Source of the DNA: an uncultured Granulosicoccaceae bacterium
GTDB lineage: Bacteria > Pseudomonadota > Gammaproteobacteria > Granulosicoccales > Granulosicoccaceae
Assembly (NCBI GenBank): GCA_938020525.1
Contig: CALIHW010000074.1
Span: forward strand, 1 to 64,000
DNA: 64,000 nt
Reading direction: 5' to 3'
Position 1 is the stretch's first letter, and each line of letters starts with the position of its first letter. Below, one piece after another: positions 55,359 through 64,000 of the stretch. Under the pieces are notes generated by a model. The model saw nothing but the letters and a program-made list of their open reading frames with translations. It had not been told where the DNA came from and made no database searches. A program made the translations under genes and the position numbers.

Positions 55359-56510
55359 ATGTCAAAGCTTCTCAGCCCACTTACGATCAGAGGTATAACC
55401 CTGCCCAACAGAGTCGTTGTTTCTCCACTGTGTATGTATTCAGCGGTCGACGGGATGGCTCAGCCCTGGCACTTCGCACATCTAAGCACCTTTGCCAGAG
55501 GCAAAGCTGGTTTGGTTTTCGCTGAAGCCACTGCTGTTGAAGCAATCGGTCGTATAACCCCACAGTGCCTGGGTATCTGGTCTGATGAACAAGCCGATGC
55601 TTTGAAACCCATAACCCAATTCATCGCAGACATGGGTTGTATTGCCGGAATTCAGCTAGCCCACGCAGGTCGCAAGGCTTCAACCTCCTCTCCGTTTGCA
55701 GGAGGAGGCAAGCCACTCGACTCTGATGATCCACAAGCATGGCAAGTCGTCGGCCCGAGTGCAGTTCCCGTCGCAGACAACTTTCAAATCCCGCGCGAGT
55801 TGAGCAAAGAAGATTTAACTGCACTGACGCAAGCATTTGTAGACGCGGCTAAACGCTCTCTGGATGCAGGTTTTGAAGTCATTGAAGTCCACGGCGCACA
55901 CGGCTATCTCTTGCATTCATTTCTCTCACCACTGGCCAACTTCAGAACCGATGAGTACGGTGGCAGTTTAGAAAATCGTATGAGGTTCCCGTTACAGGTT
56001 ACACGCGCGATACGTGACGCAATCGGTGATTCAACACCGTTGTTTTTTAGAATATCCGCCATCGACGGACCCACTGAAGGATGGTCACTGGATGATTCCG
56101 TGGCATTGAGTCATGAACTGGCTAAATGTGGCGTGGATGTTGTCGACTGCTCTTCCGGTGGTATTGGTGGTGCACCACGTTTTCGAATAGATGACGCTGG
56201 CAAACCGTTAACAAAGTCTTCAGCCAGAACACCGGGCTTTCAGGTACCGTTTGCCGAACGCATTCAAAATGAAACGCCACTAAAATCAATGGCGGTTGGT
56301 GTCATTATCGAGCCGCAACAAGCGGAAGACATCTTGGCCTCGGGTAAAGCGGAACTCGTCGCCCTCGGTCGCGAAATCATGTACGACCCTTTTTGGCCTC
56401 TGCGTGCAGGTCTTGAGTTAGGCGACGACCCGGATTATGAAATGTGGCCCCCTCAATATAAGTGGGCGGTTGACCGGCGTGCGCAGATTGCTTTGCAAAA
56501 TAAAAGCTAG
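55359..56510 (+). CDS. Old yellow enzyme family flavoprotein (YqjM-like)
   Basis: About 383 residues, FMN-dependent ene-reductase. The N-terminus NRVVVSPLCMYSAVDG carries the Cys of YqjM-type (thermophilic-like) OYEs; HAGRKAS, EVHGAHGYLLHSFLSP (proton-donor Tyr region) and GREIMYDPFWPLRA are conserved. It reduces activated C=C bonds. The ATG at 55359 is chosen; an in-frame extension runs back into the hydratase gene. Together with the hydratase it may handle unsaturated carbonyl compounds. Confidence 0.9.
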   Translation: MSKLLSPLTIRGITLPNRVVVSPLCMYSAVDGMAQPWHFAHLSTFARGKAGLVFAEATAVEAIGRITPQCLGIWSDEQADALKPITQFIADMGCIAGIQLAHAGRKASTSSPFAGGGKPLDSDDPQAWQVVGPSAVPVADNFQIPRELSKEDLTALTQAFVDAAKRSLDAGFEVIEVHGAHGYLLHSFLSPLANFRTDEYGGSLENRMRFPLQVTRAIRDAIGDSTPLFFRISAIDGPTEGWSLDDSVALSHELAKCGVDVVDCSSGGIGGAPRFRIDDAGKPLTKSSARTPGFQVPFAERIQNETPLKSMAVGVIIEPQQAEDILASGKAELVALGREIMYDPFWPLRAGLELGDDPDYEMWPPQYKWAVDRRAQIALQNKS

Positions 56511-56556
56511 CGGGCTTTCACTACCCAATATCCCCATTCCGGATCAGTATTCCAGG

Positions 56557-56991
56557 TCACTCTTTCGGCTTAACACTCACGGCGATCAAAGCCTCTCGGG
56601 CTGAGGTCGCCATGCGCTTACACTTATCATCAATTTTCAACCATGGCAGTCGATTTGACTCATGAGCGTGAAACTGTGGTGTCAGCTCATCCGCCTGATC
56701 CAGCACCCCCAGAGCAATGTAAACCATACCCGGTAGATAGTCGTAGCGGCCGGTTAGTGGCGAGCCACAGGCTTGACAAAATGTTCGCGTCACACCGTGG
56801 TTGACGGTAACCGACCTGCCTTCATTAGGCTCAAATGACACGGTGGCATTTTCAAAGGCCGCAAACGCTGCTAGCGGAGCACCGGTGACACGCCTGCAAT
56901 CGTCACAATGACAATACGTTACTGCCTTGGGCTCTTCTTTGGCGAACACTTTAGTCGCACCACAATAACAACGGCCAGTAAATTTACTCAC
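56557..56991 (-). CDS. GFA-family zinc protein
   Basis: 144 residues. Zinc-binding pattern GRCYCGATKVF, TYCHCDDCRRVTG and FCQACGSPLTG. Second GFA paralog in the window (see 26511); the two are clearly different in sequence. It converges with the OYE gene. Confidence 0.85.
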   Translation of the reverse strand: MSKFTGRCYCGATKVFAKEEPKAVTYCHCDDCRRVTGAPLAAFAAFENATVSFEPNEGRSVTVNHGVTRTFCQACGSPLTGRYDYLPGMVYIALGVLDQADELTPQFHAHESNRLPWLKIDDKCKRMATSAREALIAVSVKPKE

Positions 56992-57652
56992 GATAGCTAC
57001 CTATTCGACCTTGATTTAACTTTGCGAAGCATAGCGATGAACCGCTTAGGCTGTAAACGCACCACGGTCACTTCGCACCAAATCAGACCAACACCGGTCA
57101 CGAAATCAGGTCCGGCACACGCTCTCTTACAACACCAATCATCTGCCTCGAAAGGTCAGTTATAAAATATTTAGAATTCTGTGAGTAACTACTAACACAT
57201 GTGAGGTTTTGGTGTTTTTCATATACAAAAAATCCAGTTAAAGACGCGCTATCTCCATACCTGGCTGGCGAACCGCATCGACACAGAGCCATCATGTAAA
57301 GCTTTTGACCCAGCTATTCTCGATATCAGTCAAAGCCTCTCTCAGATTCCCACTTTGATTGCATCTCGATCGAAAGAAAGTAAAAGACCCGCCAAATCCA
57401 CCAATATCTCATCACCAAAATTGCACAATTATATAGAGAGATTCAACTTTATAACCTTTATATAACAACTCATTTTTTTACTGAACGACTGATTAATATC
57501 CAAGTCAGTTTGTATAGATTGCAAAAAAAACGCACAGCGTTAAATGCAACGAAAATAAAATCGATACATGCATATTTAGATGATTATTCATGTAGAGACC
57601 ACTTACATAATCATCTAACAAACTAAATTCAATACTACAGAGAGAAACCACC
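56992..57652. other. AT-rich intergenic gap, no gene supported
   Basis: 660 bp with only short unconvincing frames. The last 200 bp are strongly AT-rich (repeated T and A runs, around 57440-57560) and probably hold the promoter and upstream activating region of the beta-propeller lipoprotein gene. Confidence 0.5.
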
Positions 57653-59092
57653 ATGCACATTCCATTCAAAAAGAAATCACTAATACGCGCACTTACAGTA
57701 CCTGCACTACTTGGCTTGGCAGCATGCGACAGTGCTACTGTAACTGATATTACCAACAGCCTTAACAATGGAGAAGAAGTCGACGTAAACATCTCCACCA
57801 ATGACGATGGCAATATTGTAGTCAGTACTCAACCAGGCGATGGTGATGCGACTACCGACGCCGCTGGCGGTGTGTTTGCAATGACCAATATCCTTGATAA
57901 CAACACTATCGTCGCCTACAGCCGAGGCTCCGACGGTACACTTTCACTAGTGGGTGAATATGAAACCGGTGGTAACGGTGGTGACTTCGATGGCGCTGAA
58001 GGCCTCGACCCACTCATCTCGGCTTACTCACTAATCAACACACCTGACAACAACTACTTACTTGCAGTTAACGCCGGCAGCAACAACATATCAGTCATGC
58101 AGATAAACGCTGATATGTCTCTTGAGGTTGTCGACATTGAATCATCTGCTGGCGTCGGTCCAAACAGCCTGACTTACAACGATGGGCTTGTTTATGTATC
58201 CAACATTGATGCAGACGGTGAGTTTGCAGGTGAGCCTGACCAGGAAGGTTCAATTTACGGATATACCTTTAGCAACGGAGATTTGACGCCAATCGCAGGC
58301 TCAAGAAGAGATCTGCCCAATCGTCCCGCAGCTGTCCGCTTCACTCCTGATGGCAGCTCACTGTTAGTTACAAGTATTAATGCCGGCTCCAGCGCTCTGG
58401 CAAGTAATAACGATGACTCCATACTGTCATTCAATATTGGTGATGATGGCGTGGCCACATCTGACTATCCAGTTAGCGGTGCTACTTCAACTCCACGCGG
58501 TAATCCAGAGGGTCGCAACCTGCCTTCAGCGATCGGGTTTGAAGTCGTAGAACGCTCTAACGGCACGTTTGCCGTAGTTACCGAAGCGCGTGAATTTCGT
58601 TCAGAAGGTGAGCCACCAATCTTCCCTGGGCTTCAAACAGGTTCTGTATCTGTATACCGGGTGGGTAATGACGGTTCTCTAGTTGGATCACAGCTGGATC
58701 TGCTGGCAGGCCAATCCCCAACTGTCGGACAGCGCACAGCATGCTGGATTGTCTTCTCTCCAGACGGTGAGTTCTTCTGGGTTTCCAATGCGCTGGATGC
58801 TTCTATCTCAACGTATCGATTTACTGACGCAAGCGGCAACATAGAACTAGTTGAAGAACTGGCAGCTATCGGTAATCAGCCCACCAGCCCCGATCCGGCT
58901 ACTGCTTTTGCTACAACTGACGGCTGGATTGATCTGGATATCAGTGACGATGGTGAATACATCTATCAACTGTTTGGGTTGTCCGGTGCAGTTGGTGTGT
59001 ATCGCGTAGGCCTCGGTGGTTCGCTTGAACTGGTTGAAATTGTCTCCGGTGATCTGCCTGAAGAAAACACGCAAGGCATTATCGCTTTCTAA
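57653..59092 (+). CDS. Beta-propeller (lactonase-like) lipoprotein, copy 1
   Basis: 479 residues. Signal with lipobox LAAC (Cys near 25). After an acidic linker, seven-bladed propeller repeats of the 6-phosphogluconolactonase/lactonase type (PF10282) follow: VVAYSRG-like start VAYSRGSDGTLSLVGEY, LLAVNAGSNNISVM, VRFTPDGSSLLVT and VFSPDGEFFWVSNALDASISTY. Function of such envelope-anchored forms is unknown; they may bind or hydrolyse lactones. It stands 32 bp upstream of a paralog, a tandem duplication. Confidence 0.85.
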   Translation: MHIPFKKKSLIRALTVPALLGLAACDSATVTDITNSLNNGEEVDVNISTNDDGNIVVSTQPGDGDATTDAAGGVFAMTNILDNNTIVAYSRGSDGTLSLVGEYETGGNGGDFDGAEGLDPLISAYSLINTPDNNYLLAVNAGSNNISVMQINADMSLEVVDIESSAGVGPNSLTYNDGLVYVSNIDADGEFAGEPDQEGSIYGYTFSNGDLTPIAGSRRDLPNRPAAVRFTPDGSSLLVTSINAGSSALASNNDDSILSFNIGDDGVATSDYPVSGATSTPRGNPEGRNLPSAIGFEVVERSNGTFAVVTEAREFRSEGEPPIFPGLQTGSVSVYRVGNDGSLVGSQLDLLAGQSPTVGQRTACWIVFSPDGEFFWVSNALDASISTYRFTDASGNIELVEELAAIGNQPTSPDPATAFATTDGWIDLDISDDGEYIYQLFGLSGAVGVYRVGLGGSLELVEIVSGDLPEENTQGIIAF

Positions 59093-59124
59093 TAACGCTG
59101 AACCCAACTTAAAGAGCAAACAAA

Positions 59125-60555
59125 ATGAAAAACTTACACTCTCAACTAAAAGGCCATACATTGTTGCGAAATTTCGCAAGTGCCTCACTGCTAATGACCT
59201 TGGTCGCTTGCGATAGCGCAAGTATCGACAATCTTCAGATTAATGTATCCGAAAATGAAGACGGTGCCATTGTTATAGACACAAGTCCCGGTGATGCAGC
59301 CGGTGATGGCATCACTGCAGATAACGGTGTTACAGCAGCTGGTGCCATCTACGCACTGACCAATCAACACAATCCGGCTCAACAGATCTCTGCAGCGGAT
59401 GATGCTGCAGACGAGCCATTTCGAGTTAACCAGGTTGTCGCCTACTCTCGAGGTGACGATGGTTCACTAACTCAAATCGGTATATACGACACCGGTGGTC
59501 TTGGTGAGAACATCCGCAACAGTGGTGCTAACCCTCTCGCTTCTCAGGATCCGCTAATTGTCTCTAAGGACAACCGATTTGTTTTTGCTGTCAACGCAGG
59601 AAGCGAATCTATCAGCTCCTTTTCTATCAATGGTGACTACTCGCTTACTCCTGCATCACTTGATGTTCACACCTACGGCGAATCCGGAGCCCAAAACCCG
59701 GTTTCTCTCACCGTCTTTGATAACTATTTGTATGTGGTTAATACAGGTAACTTTGTCAATGATGAAGGTAACGAACTCGAAATTTTGCCCGAAGATCGAA
59801 ACCGGGTAAACGCCAGCATTCTCGGTTTTATAATCGGTGATGATGGTTCACTTACCGAGCTACCTGGTTCTGAAATCGCTGGTATCGGTGCTAATGCAGG
59901 CTCTATCGAATTTTCATCTGACGGTGCAAATCTCTATATCACCGAGCGACGCACTAACGAGATTCTGTCTGTTGAGATGGCTAATGGCCTGCCGATTCGT
60001 GACGCTAACGGCAATCCGTATATAGATTCAGTCAGCAGTATCACTCCGCAACCTTTTGGTACTGATCTATACCCCACAGACAACGGTGATATCCTACTGG
60101 TATCAGAAGGTAACAACGGTGCTGCAGGCCTCAGTGCACTTTCTTCATACCTTATCGAAGATAACGGCGATTTGACCGGCATTTCACTTAGCTCCGGGGT
60201 TGAAGGTGACCCTCTCACTACAGGCCATACCTTCGGCTGCTGGGTAGAATTTGTTGAAACCCCGACTGGTGATTTTGCATACGTAAGCAATACACCGGAT
60301 GGTGTAATCTCAAGCTTTGCGGTTGGTGATCAGGGTGGCCTTACGAGGCTTGAGTCAACTGCAGGTACGACAGGCGTTGGCGTACTCGATGTTGAAATCA
60401 CTTACCCATATCTTTATCAGGTGGTGAACAACGATGGTCGTATCGCACAGTTTGAAATCAATCCCGATGGATCTCTCGATGCTCGAGTCGATGCCGATGT
60501 CGTTGATCCAGAACTATTCCTGCCGCGTATGTTTGTCGGCATAGCTGGCTTTTAA
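59125..60555 (+). CDS. Beta-propeller (lactonase-like) lipoprotein, copy 2
   Basis: 476 residues, paralog of the preceding gene with the same layout: lipobox LVAC, DSASIDNLQINVSENEDGAIVIDTSPGD-type linker, VVAYSRGDDGSLTQIG, FVFAVNAGSESISSF, IEFSSDGANLYIT and TFGCWVEFVE. Divergence is large, so duplication is old. It shares one transcript with copy 1. The stop is immediately followed by a tandem repeat whose unit resembles the last codons. Confidence 0.85.
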   Translation: MKNLHSQLKGHTLLRNFASASLLMTLVACDSASIDNLQINVSENEDGAIVIDTSPGDAAGDGITADNGVTAAGAIYALTNQHNPAQQISAADDAADEPFRVNQVVAYSRGDDGSLTQIGIYDTGGLGENIRNSGANPLASQDPLIVSKDNRFVFAVNAGSESISSFSINGDYSLTPASLDVHTYGESGAQNPVSLTVFDNYLYVVNTGNFVNDEGNELEILPEDRNRVNASILGFIIGDDGSLTELPGSEIAGIGANAGSIEFSSDGANLYITERRTNEILSVEMANGLPIRDANGNPYIDSVSSITPQPFGTDLYPTDNGDILLVSEGNNGAAGLSALSSYLIEDNGDLTGISLSSGVEGDPLTTGHTFGCWVEFVETPTGDFAYVSNTPDGVISSFAVGDQGGLTRLESTAGTTGVGVLDVEITYPYLYQVVNNDGRIAQFEINPDGSLDARVDADVVDPELFLPRMFVGIAGF

Positions 60556-60651
60556 GCTAACTGGCTTCCGGGCTAGCTGGCTTTGGGGTTACCTGGCTTT
60601 GGGGTTAGCTAGCCTTAGGGTTAGCTAGCCTTGGGGCTAGCTGGCTTCCGG
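60556..60651. repeat. 16-bp tandem repeat, six units
   Basis: Six units of consensus GCTAGCTGGCTTTGGG in exact 16-bp phase, starting right after the stop codon. The last 16 bases of the gene (60540-60555, GCTGGCTTT core) are a seventh, degenerate unit, so the array appears to have grown out of the gene end. Confidence 0.9.
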
Positions 60652-60678
60652 GCCAAGAAACCTCCGAATTAAATGGAC

Positions 60679-60710
60679 TGATGTTTGTGTCTTTTAAAAA
60701 CCAAACATCA
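60679..60710. other. Hairpin
   Basis: TGATGTTTG / CAAACATCA, a 9-bp perfect stem with a 14-nt loop, between the repeat array and the terminator. Confidence 0.6.
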
Positions 60711-60760
60711 CCATCTAATTTGAGATACCCCAATGCACCACCCCTACCGCCTTGAACCAC

Positions 60761-60791
60761 CCCGGAATCGGCGCTTCGATTCCGGGTCTTT
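60761..60791 (+). terminator. Rho-independent terminator after propeller operon
   Basis: A perfect 10-bp stem CCCGGAATCG / CGATTCCGGG with a 6-nt loop, then TCTTTAT. About 200 bp after the stop, leaving the 16-bp array and a hairpin in the 3' untranslated region. Confidence 0.75.
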
Positions 60792-61295
60792 ATAGAAAGA
60801 AAAGACTCTACTTATGACACTCACGCACTATTGCACGATTGAGTCATGTTCACACAATGTTCACAACTAGATACGATATACACACTATTGGATCCTGTTA
60901 ATCAGATCATACACCATGTGACGGATCCACAATTACCCTACTGCACATTGCATTCAACACTTACGGTACGCGAATAATTACGATCACCTGACACTAATGC
61001 GAGATTCACTGACATATCTTACAATTACAAAGCTACACAAACGATTCAATTGAAAATCAATAGGATAAATCTTTAACTGACTAAACGCTCGATACAGATG
61101 GGGAAATATCGCCCAAAACGGAATTGTTTCATCATCGAGAGCGCGATTACCTGATGCATTATTACTCCATGGAACTACCCCTTAAGCCATGGGTCTTAGT
61201 AGCATAGTTTTTATACATAAGTGCAATTGGGTGGAACTCTGCAGGTGCTGTAAATAGCTCGAACAAACTATCATTTTTTGAAACGAAATTGATAC
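60792..61295. other. Intergenic gap before response regulator
   Basis: 500 bp, AT-rich, with only short spurious frames. Presumably holds the promoter of the regulator gene; no distinct structure was found. Confidence 0.45.
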
Positions 61296-62123
61296 ATGAA
61301 AATCAAAGCCCAGAAAATTCTTTTATTGATCAAAGATGAGGCAATGTCAGCGCTGGTTAAAAAGTTATGCTGCGAATTTTCCCTCAAGATAGACACGGCT
61401 GAGAAATGCATTGATAGCATCGGCTACGTCTGCGAGACTTCATGGGATCTCCTTATCATATACGCCAGCGATCACTATCCATTTACACCTGGTACCTGCA
61501 ACAAAATTAAGGAGCTAAAACCCTACAGTCAGATCATTGTTATCTCCGAAAATACAGATCCGGTGTTTATTTCCGAGTGTCTGCACCAAGGCGCTGACGA
61601 CTACGTTACGATCCCCTGGAACGACAGGGAGTTCACTGCCAGAGTTACATCGACCATAAGACGGCACCAGTTATTATTTCAGTTAATGGAAGATTCTCCA
61701 AACCACCCCGGAGCAGAGCTATTAAAGGCAGAGCCAATAAAAGCAGAATTAGCAAAAACAGAACCAGCAAATACGGGGCCTGTAAAAGCAACTCCACAAG
61801 CCTCAGATGAATCTCACTATTTGAATATTGGCGATATACGTTTATGCCCTTATAAGCGCGAAGTCACAGTTCTCAGCCGCGAACTTAAGTTAACACGCAC
61901 GGAATACTCCCTACTCAATTATCTAATGGAGAGAATAGACAGGCCTTGCTCCAGTGTTGAGCTGCTCAACAATGTGTTGGGCTATGAAGATGAAAATTAT
62001 CTCCCATCACTTCACTCTCATGTAAGCAGGCTTAGGCGCAAGATTAATGCTTCTAAAACTACAACTATTGAGACTATCTGGTGCTATGGCTATCGGGTTT
62101 TAGCTAATCAGTCTGCCGCTTAA
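61296..62123 (+). CDS. OmpR-type regulator with degenerate receiver
   Basis: 275 residues. N-terminal receiver fold (residues 6-125), a linker of KAEP/KTEP-like repeats (about 140-170), and an OmpR winged helix with LTRTEYSLLNYLM and LHSHVSRLRRKI...TIWCYGYRV. In the receiver the phospho-acceptor Asp is Tyr (WDLLIIY), the conserved Lys before Pro is Ile (YVTIPWN), and one of the acidic pair is Lys (IKDE). It therefore cannot be phosphorylated in the standard way. No histidine kinase is adjacent. Confidence 0.85.
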   Translation: MKIKAQKILLLIKDEAMSALVKKLCCEFSLKIDTAEKCIDSIGYVCETSWDLLIIYASDHYPFTPGTCNKIKELKPYSQIIVISENTDPVFISECLHQGADDYVTIPWNDREFTARVTSTIRRHQLLFQLMEDSPNHPGAELLKAEPIKAELAKTEPANTGPVKATPQASDESHYLNIGDIRLCPYKREVTVLSRELKLTRTEYSLLNYLMERIDRPCSSVELLNNVLGYEDENYLPSLHSHVSRLRRKINASKTTTIETIWCYGYRVLANQSAA

Positions 62124-62224
62124 CAAAGCCTGCTCTCGCAATACCAATCTGGCAACATTCATCTGGCAGCATTTGAAGGCGAAGCAGACATAGTGCTTTG
62201 CGGTGATCCACAACCTTTAAAGGA

Positions 62225-62668
62225 TCAACCGCCGCTGGAACCTTCGTAGTGTGCGCTGGGCAACTGGGCGTACAGCTCCCATACTATATCTGTAGCATTG
62301 TCTGCTGTTATTGCTTCTGGATTAAACTCCGTAGAATCCATAAATTTCAAATGAATGGGCACTAACACATCCGATTGCGGTATGTAAGCCATCGCCCAGT
62401 CGGCAAACTTTCGCTCTTCGATGGAGGCGGTATCCACAAGACGGATATTAGTATGCCGATCGTCCTGAGTAATCCGAGAATAGATCTCTTCTACGCTGCC
62501 AGTGTCTCCCTCAAGGTATTGCATGAAGTAATTACTGGAAAAATACAAAACACCTGTAATACTTTTTTCCAAATTTACTCTTCGGGCAGTTTCCAGAATT
62601 TTATCAATTTCTGCCGAGTCGCAATGATCGCATGCAGTACTGGTGTAAATGAGTTTTGATTGTTCCAC
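62225..62668 (-). CDS. BLUF-domain blue-light sensor
   Basis: 147 residues, a single-domain BLUF photoreceptor. The flavin-site residues are visible: Tyr in LIYTSTA, Asn in ARRVNLEKSITGVLYF, Gln in FMQYLEGDTG, with the DDRH turn and the Trp/Ser-like strand FADWAMAY. No output domain, so it must signal through a partner, as PixD or BlrB do. The pseudo-receiver regulator sits convergent and next to it (gap about 100 bp), a possible partner. Confidence 0.88.
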   Translation of the reverse strand: MEQSKLIYTSTACDHCDSAEIDKILETARRVNLEKSITGVLYFSSNYFMQYLEGDTGSVEEIYSRITQDDRHTNIRLVDTASIEERKFADWAMAYIPQSDVLVPIHLKFMDSTEFNPEAITADNATDIVWELYAQLPSAHYEGSSGG

Positions 62669-63122
62669 AGAAATTTCTCTACTAATTTTTTGACAGGATT
62701 TCGCCTACGCCAGAGTTTCGAAAGTCCAGTCGACCTCAGTTTATTCCACCCGAATATCTTGAGTTATAATTCAGGCTTGTATCCAAGTCTGCGACGTGAA
62801 GAAAGTACACATTGCCGAGCTTTGATCAGCTGCTCAGACAGATGTCATCACAGATGGTTCGATGGTTCAGTCGTTTCCTCTCCACAGAAAGAGACGCCCC
62901 GGCTAAATCGCGGCGCTCTATAAAAGAGCGTACTTGCGCACCAATTGCCTTTCAAGATTAGGACCGCAAGATTAAGTTCTGCTCCCATCAATAGGGTATT
63001 AAAAGTCACAATAAAAACAGAATGACAAGATTTTGAACAGAACTTCATCTTTCATGAAGTCATGAAGTCAGATGAAATTAATAGTTAACTCGTTATATTC
63101 AAAAGATGATCAGTGCGCTCAA
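62669..63122. other. Intergenic gap
   Basis: 450 bp without a supported gene. It would contain the BLUF promoter and the downstream end of the split DUF1203 gene. No strong secondary structure was noticed. Confidence 0.45.
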
Positions 63123-63758
63123 TCAAGCTCTGGTTACTGCGCAGTTAAAGCAGCCCGGACCTGCATTGGGAACATGGATGTATTCTACATTTTTATTATT
63201 TAGCAGCTCAAGCAAAACGCTTTCAAGATTGCGTCCCATTGCAGTTTCGGCTTCAACCATTCGATCCAGATGACTGTAGCCCCTGATCGAGAGCAACCGA
63301 TGCCTTAACCCGGTTTATTCGTGAACTGGCGAGCATAGCGCGCAGAGCATTGGTTTCACAGGGTATTTCTTCTCGCATTGAATACTTACTGATATTTACA
63401 AGAGAAAAAATTCGCTGAGAAATCAAGGATCAAGCGGGATGCCGTCATTTTCATGAATAAACCGGGTTAGTAACTCAGGCACTTCGTTACGATTCAGCTG
63501 CGCGCGCTCTGCATTAGCACGGATGAATATTGGCCCGGAGGCGCGATACGGACTTGATACTGCATCATGCTCATAGGAAACAACCAGCACCGATTCACCA
63601 ACAGCAGCGTCTGTCAGGGACACTCTACAGGGATAGCAAGGGCATTTATCTGACTCGAAAATAATCGCTCCTGCTTCTTTTAACTCCGACTCGTCCATTT
63701 TAAAGTATTTGGTAAACAATACTTTTTCCAACGCATGGAACTGGAAACTCACAGCCAT
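63123..63758 (-). pseudogene. DUF1203 gene interrupted by a MITE
   Basis: Two in-frame parts of one DUF1203 gene. The N-terminal 96 codons (63758 to 63471) contain CPCYPCRVSL, LVVSYEHDA and SPYRASGPIFIR. The C-terminal part (63305 to 63123) reads HRLLSIRGYSHLDRMV, then VEYIHVPNAGPGCFNCAV and a stop. Between them lies the 165-bp MITE, which supplies a false C-terminus (LTRFIHENDGIPLDP) and stop, giving a 111-residue product. Removing 63306-63470 gives GAG TTA AGG CAT CGG in frame and a 156-residue protein, the normal family length. Confidence 0.9.
63306..63470. mobile_element. MITE-like element, family 1, copy B
   Basis: 165 bp with inverted ends TAACCCGGTTTATTCGTGAA and, from the other end, TAACCCGGTTTATTCATGAA (19 of 20 match). 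Nearly identical to 6-187. It sits inside the DUF1203 gene. A TTA flanks the inner boundary on one side and can also be read at the other, so a 3-bp target duplication is possible but not provable. Confidence 0.85.
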
Positions 63759-63849
63759 ATTCTTTCTCCGAATTTGAAGACTTCGGAGTACTAAACATCG
63801 AATAAAATCAACTAACGCTATCTTGCTCTCTTAACTTTTCAAAGCCGCT

Positions 63850-64000
63850 TCAGTAATTCCAGAGAGTGCCATCCTGCAAACGCACAACTGGATGGCTGCC
63901 CGGCTCGTAGCTATATCGACTTGCCTCGTCTTCGTTGAATTCTACACCAAGCCCGGGTTCATCACTGACGTACATCATTCCTTCTTCCACCTTGTGATCT
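63850..64000 (-). CDS. Enolase-superfamily sugar-acid dehydratase, C-terminal end
   Basis: Only the last 49 codons are in the window. The end reads VEEGMMYVSDEPGLGVEFNE, then EASRYSYEPGSHPVVRLQDG and TLWNY, the conserved tail of mandelate racemase/muconate lactonizing family dehydratases that act on sugar acids such as galactonate or mannonate. The specific substrate cannot be assigned from the tail. Confidence 0.75.
   Translation of the reverse strand, partial: DHKVEEGMMYVSDEPGLGVEFNEDEASRYSYEPGSHPVVRLQDGTLWNY

Noticed and set aside
62660-62923. Rightward 87-codon frame upstream of the BLUF gene
   Set aside because: Low-complexity basic composition without motif, start signal or neighbour logic.
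1-64000. CRISPR arrays, tRNA or rRNA genes, prophage
   Set aside because: No repeat-spacer pattern, no tRNA-like T-loop consensus and no phage structural genes were noticed; the tandem arrays have no unique spacers.

Overview
The window looks like a chromosomal segment of a Gram-negative, probably marine and algae-associated gammaproteobacterium. This is inferred from gene content only: lipobox lipoproteins, an OmpA-type protein, a DddQ-like DMSP lyase, galactosidases, a GH12 glucanase with CBM10-like modules and a SulP transporter. No rRNA, tRNA, phage or CRISPR locus was recognised. The exact taxon cannot be fixed from the sequence.

Layout. 0-9 kb: a MITE-like repeat, a BtuF-like binding protein, a spondin-domain lipoprotein, a DUF2330/RnfD-like pair, a hydroxyisobutyrate-type dehydrogenase and two aminotransferases. 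9-23 kb: a CsgG-like lipoprotein and a galactoside-use locus. The locus has an ABC importer (binding protein, two permeases, a coupled small protein, and a divergent ATPase), then a tightly overlapping run of alpha-galactosidase, galK, galT and beta-galactosidase, with a sugar nucleotidyltransferase beside it. Imported alpha- and beta-galactosides would be cut inside the cell and fed to the Leloir pathway; galE, galM and a local regulator are not in the window. 23-36 kb: UspA/SulP, the DMSP lyase-like cupin, a GFA enzyme, two EamA exporters, pseudouridine degradation (psuG plus a PfkB kinase whose start codon is missing), an MFS exporter and the GH12 lipoprotein.

36-43 kb is the most unusual part. 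A creatinase gene is preceded by a strongly structured leader that can hide or expose its ribosome binding site, a riboswitch-like arrangement. Next comes an accessory block bounded by two half copies of a MITE. It holds a membrane protein, a TetR-like regulator, a LuxI/FeeM-like acyltransferase coupled to a ThiF/E1-like adenylating enzyme, and an orphan soluble histidine kinase. 43-57 kb is housekeeping-like: deformylase, AlaX, cysS, a molybdenum hydroxylase pair without a flavin subunit, an OmpA coiled-coil protein, glucokinase, a hydratase and an OYE. 57-64 kb: tandem beta-propeller lipoproteins, a degenerate-receiver response regulator, a BLUF photoreceptor, a DUF1203 gene cleanly split by the same MITE family that opens the window, and the end of an enolase-superfamily dehydratase.

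Many gaps hold short, phase-perfect tandem arrays (units of 7, 10, 11, 14, 15 and 16 bp), mostly just past gene ends, which seems to be a trait of this genome.
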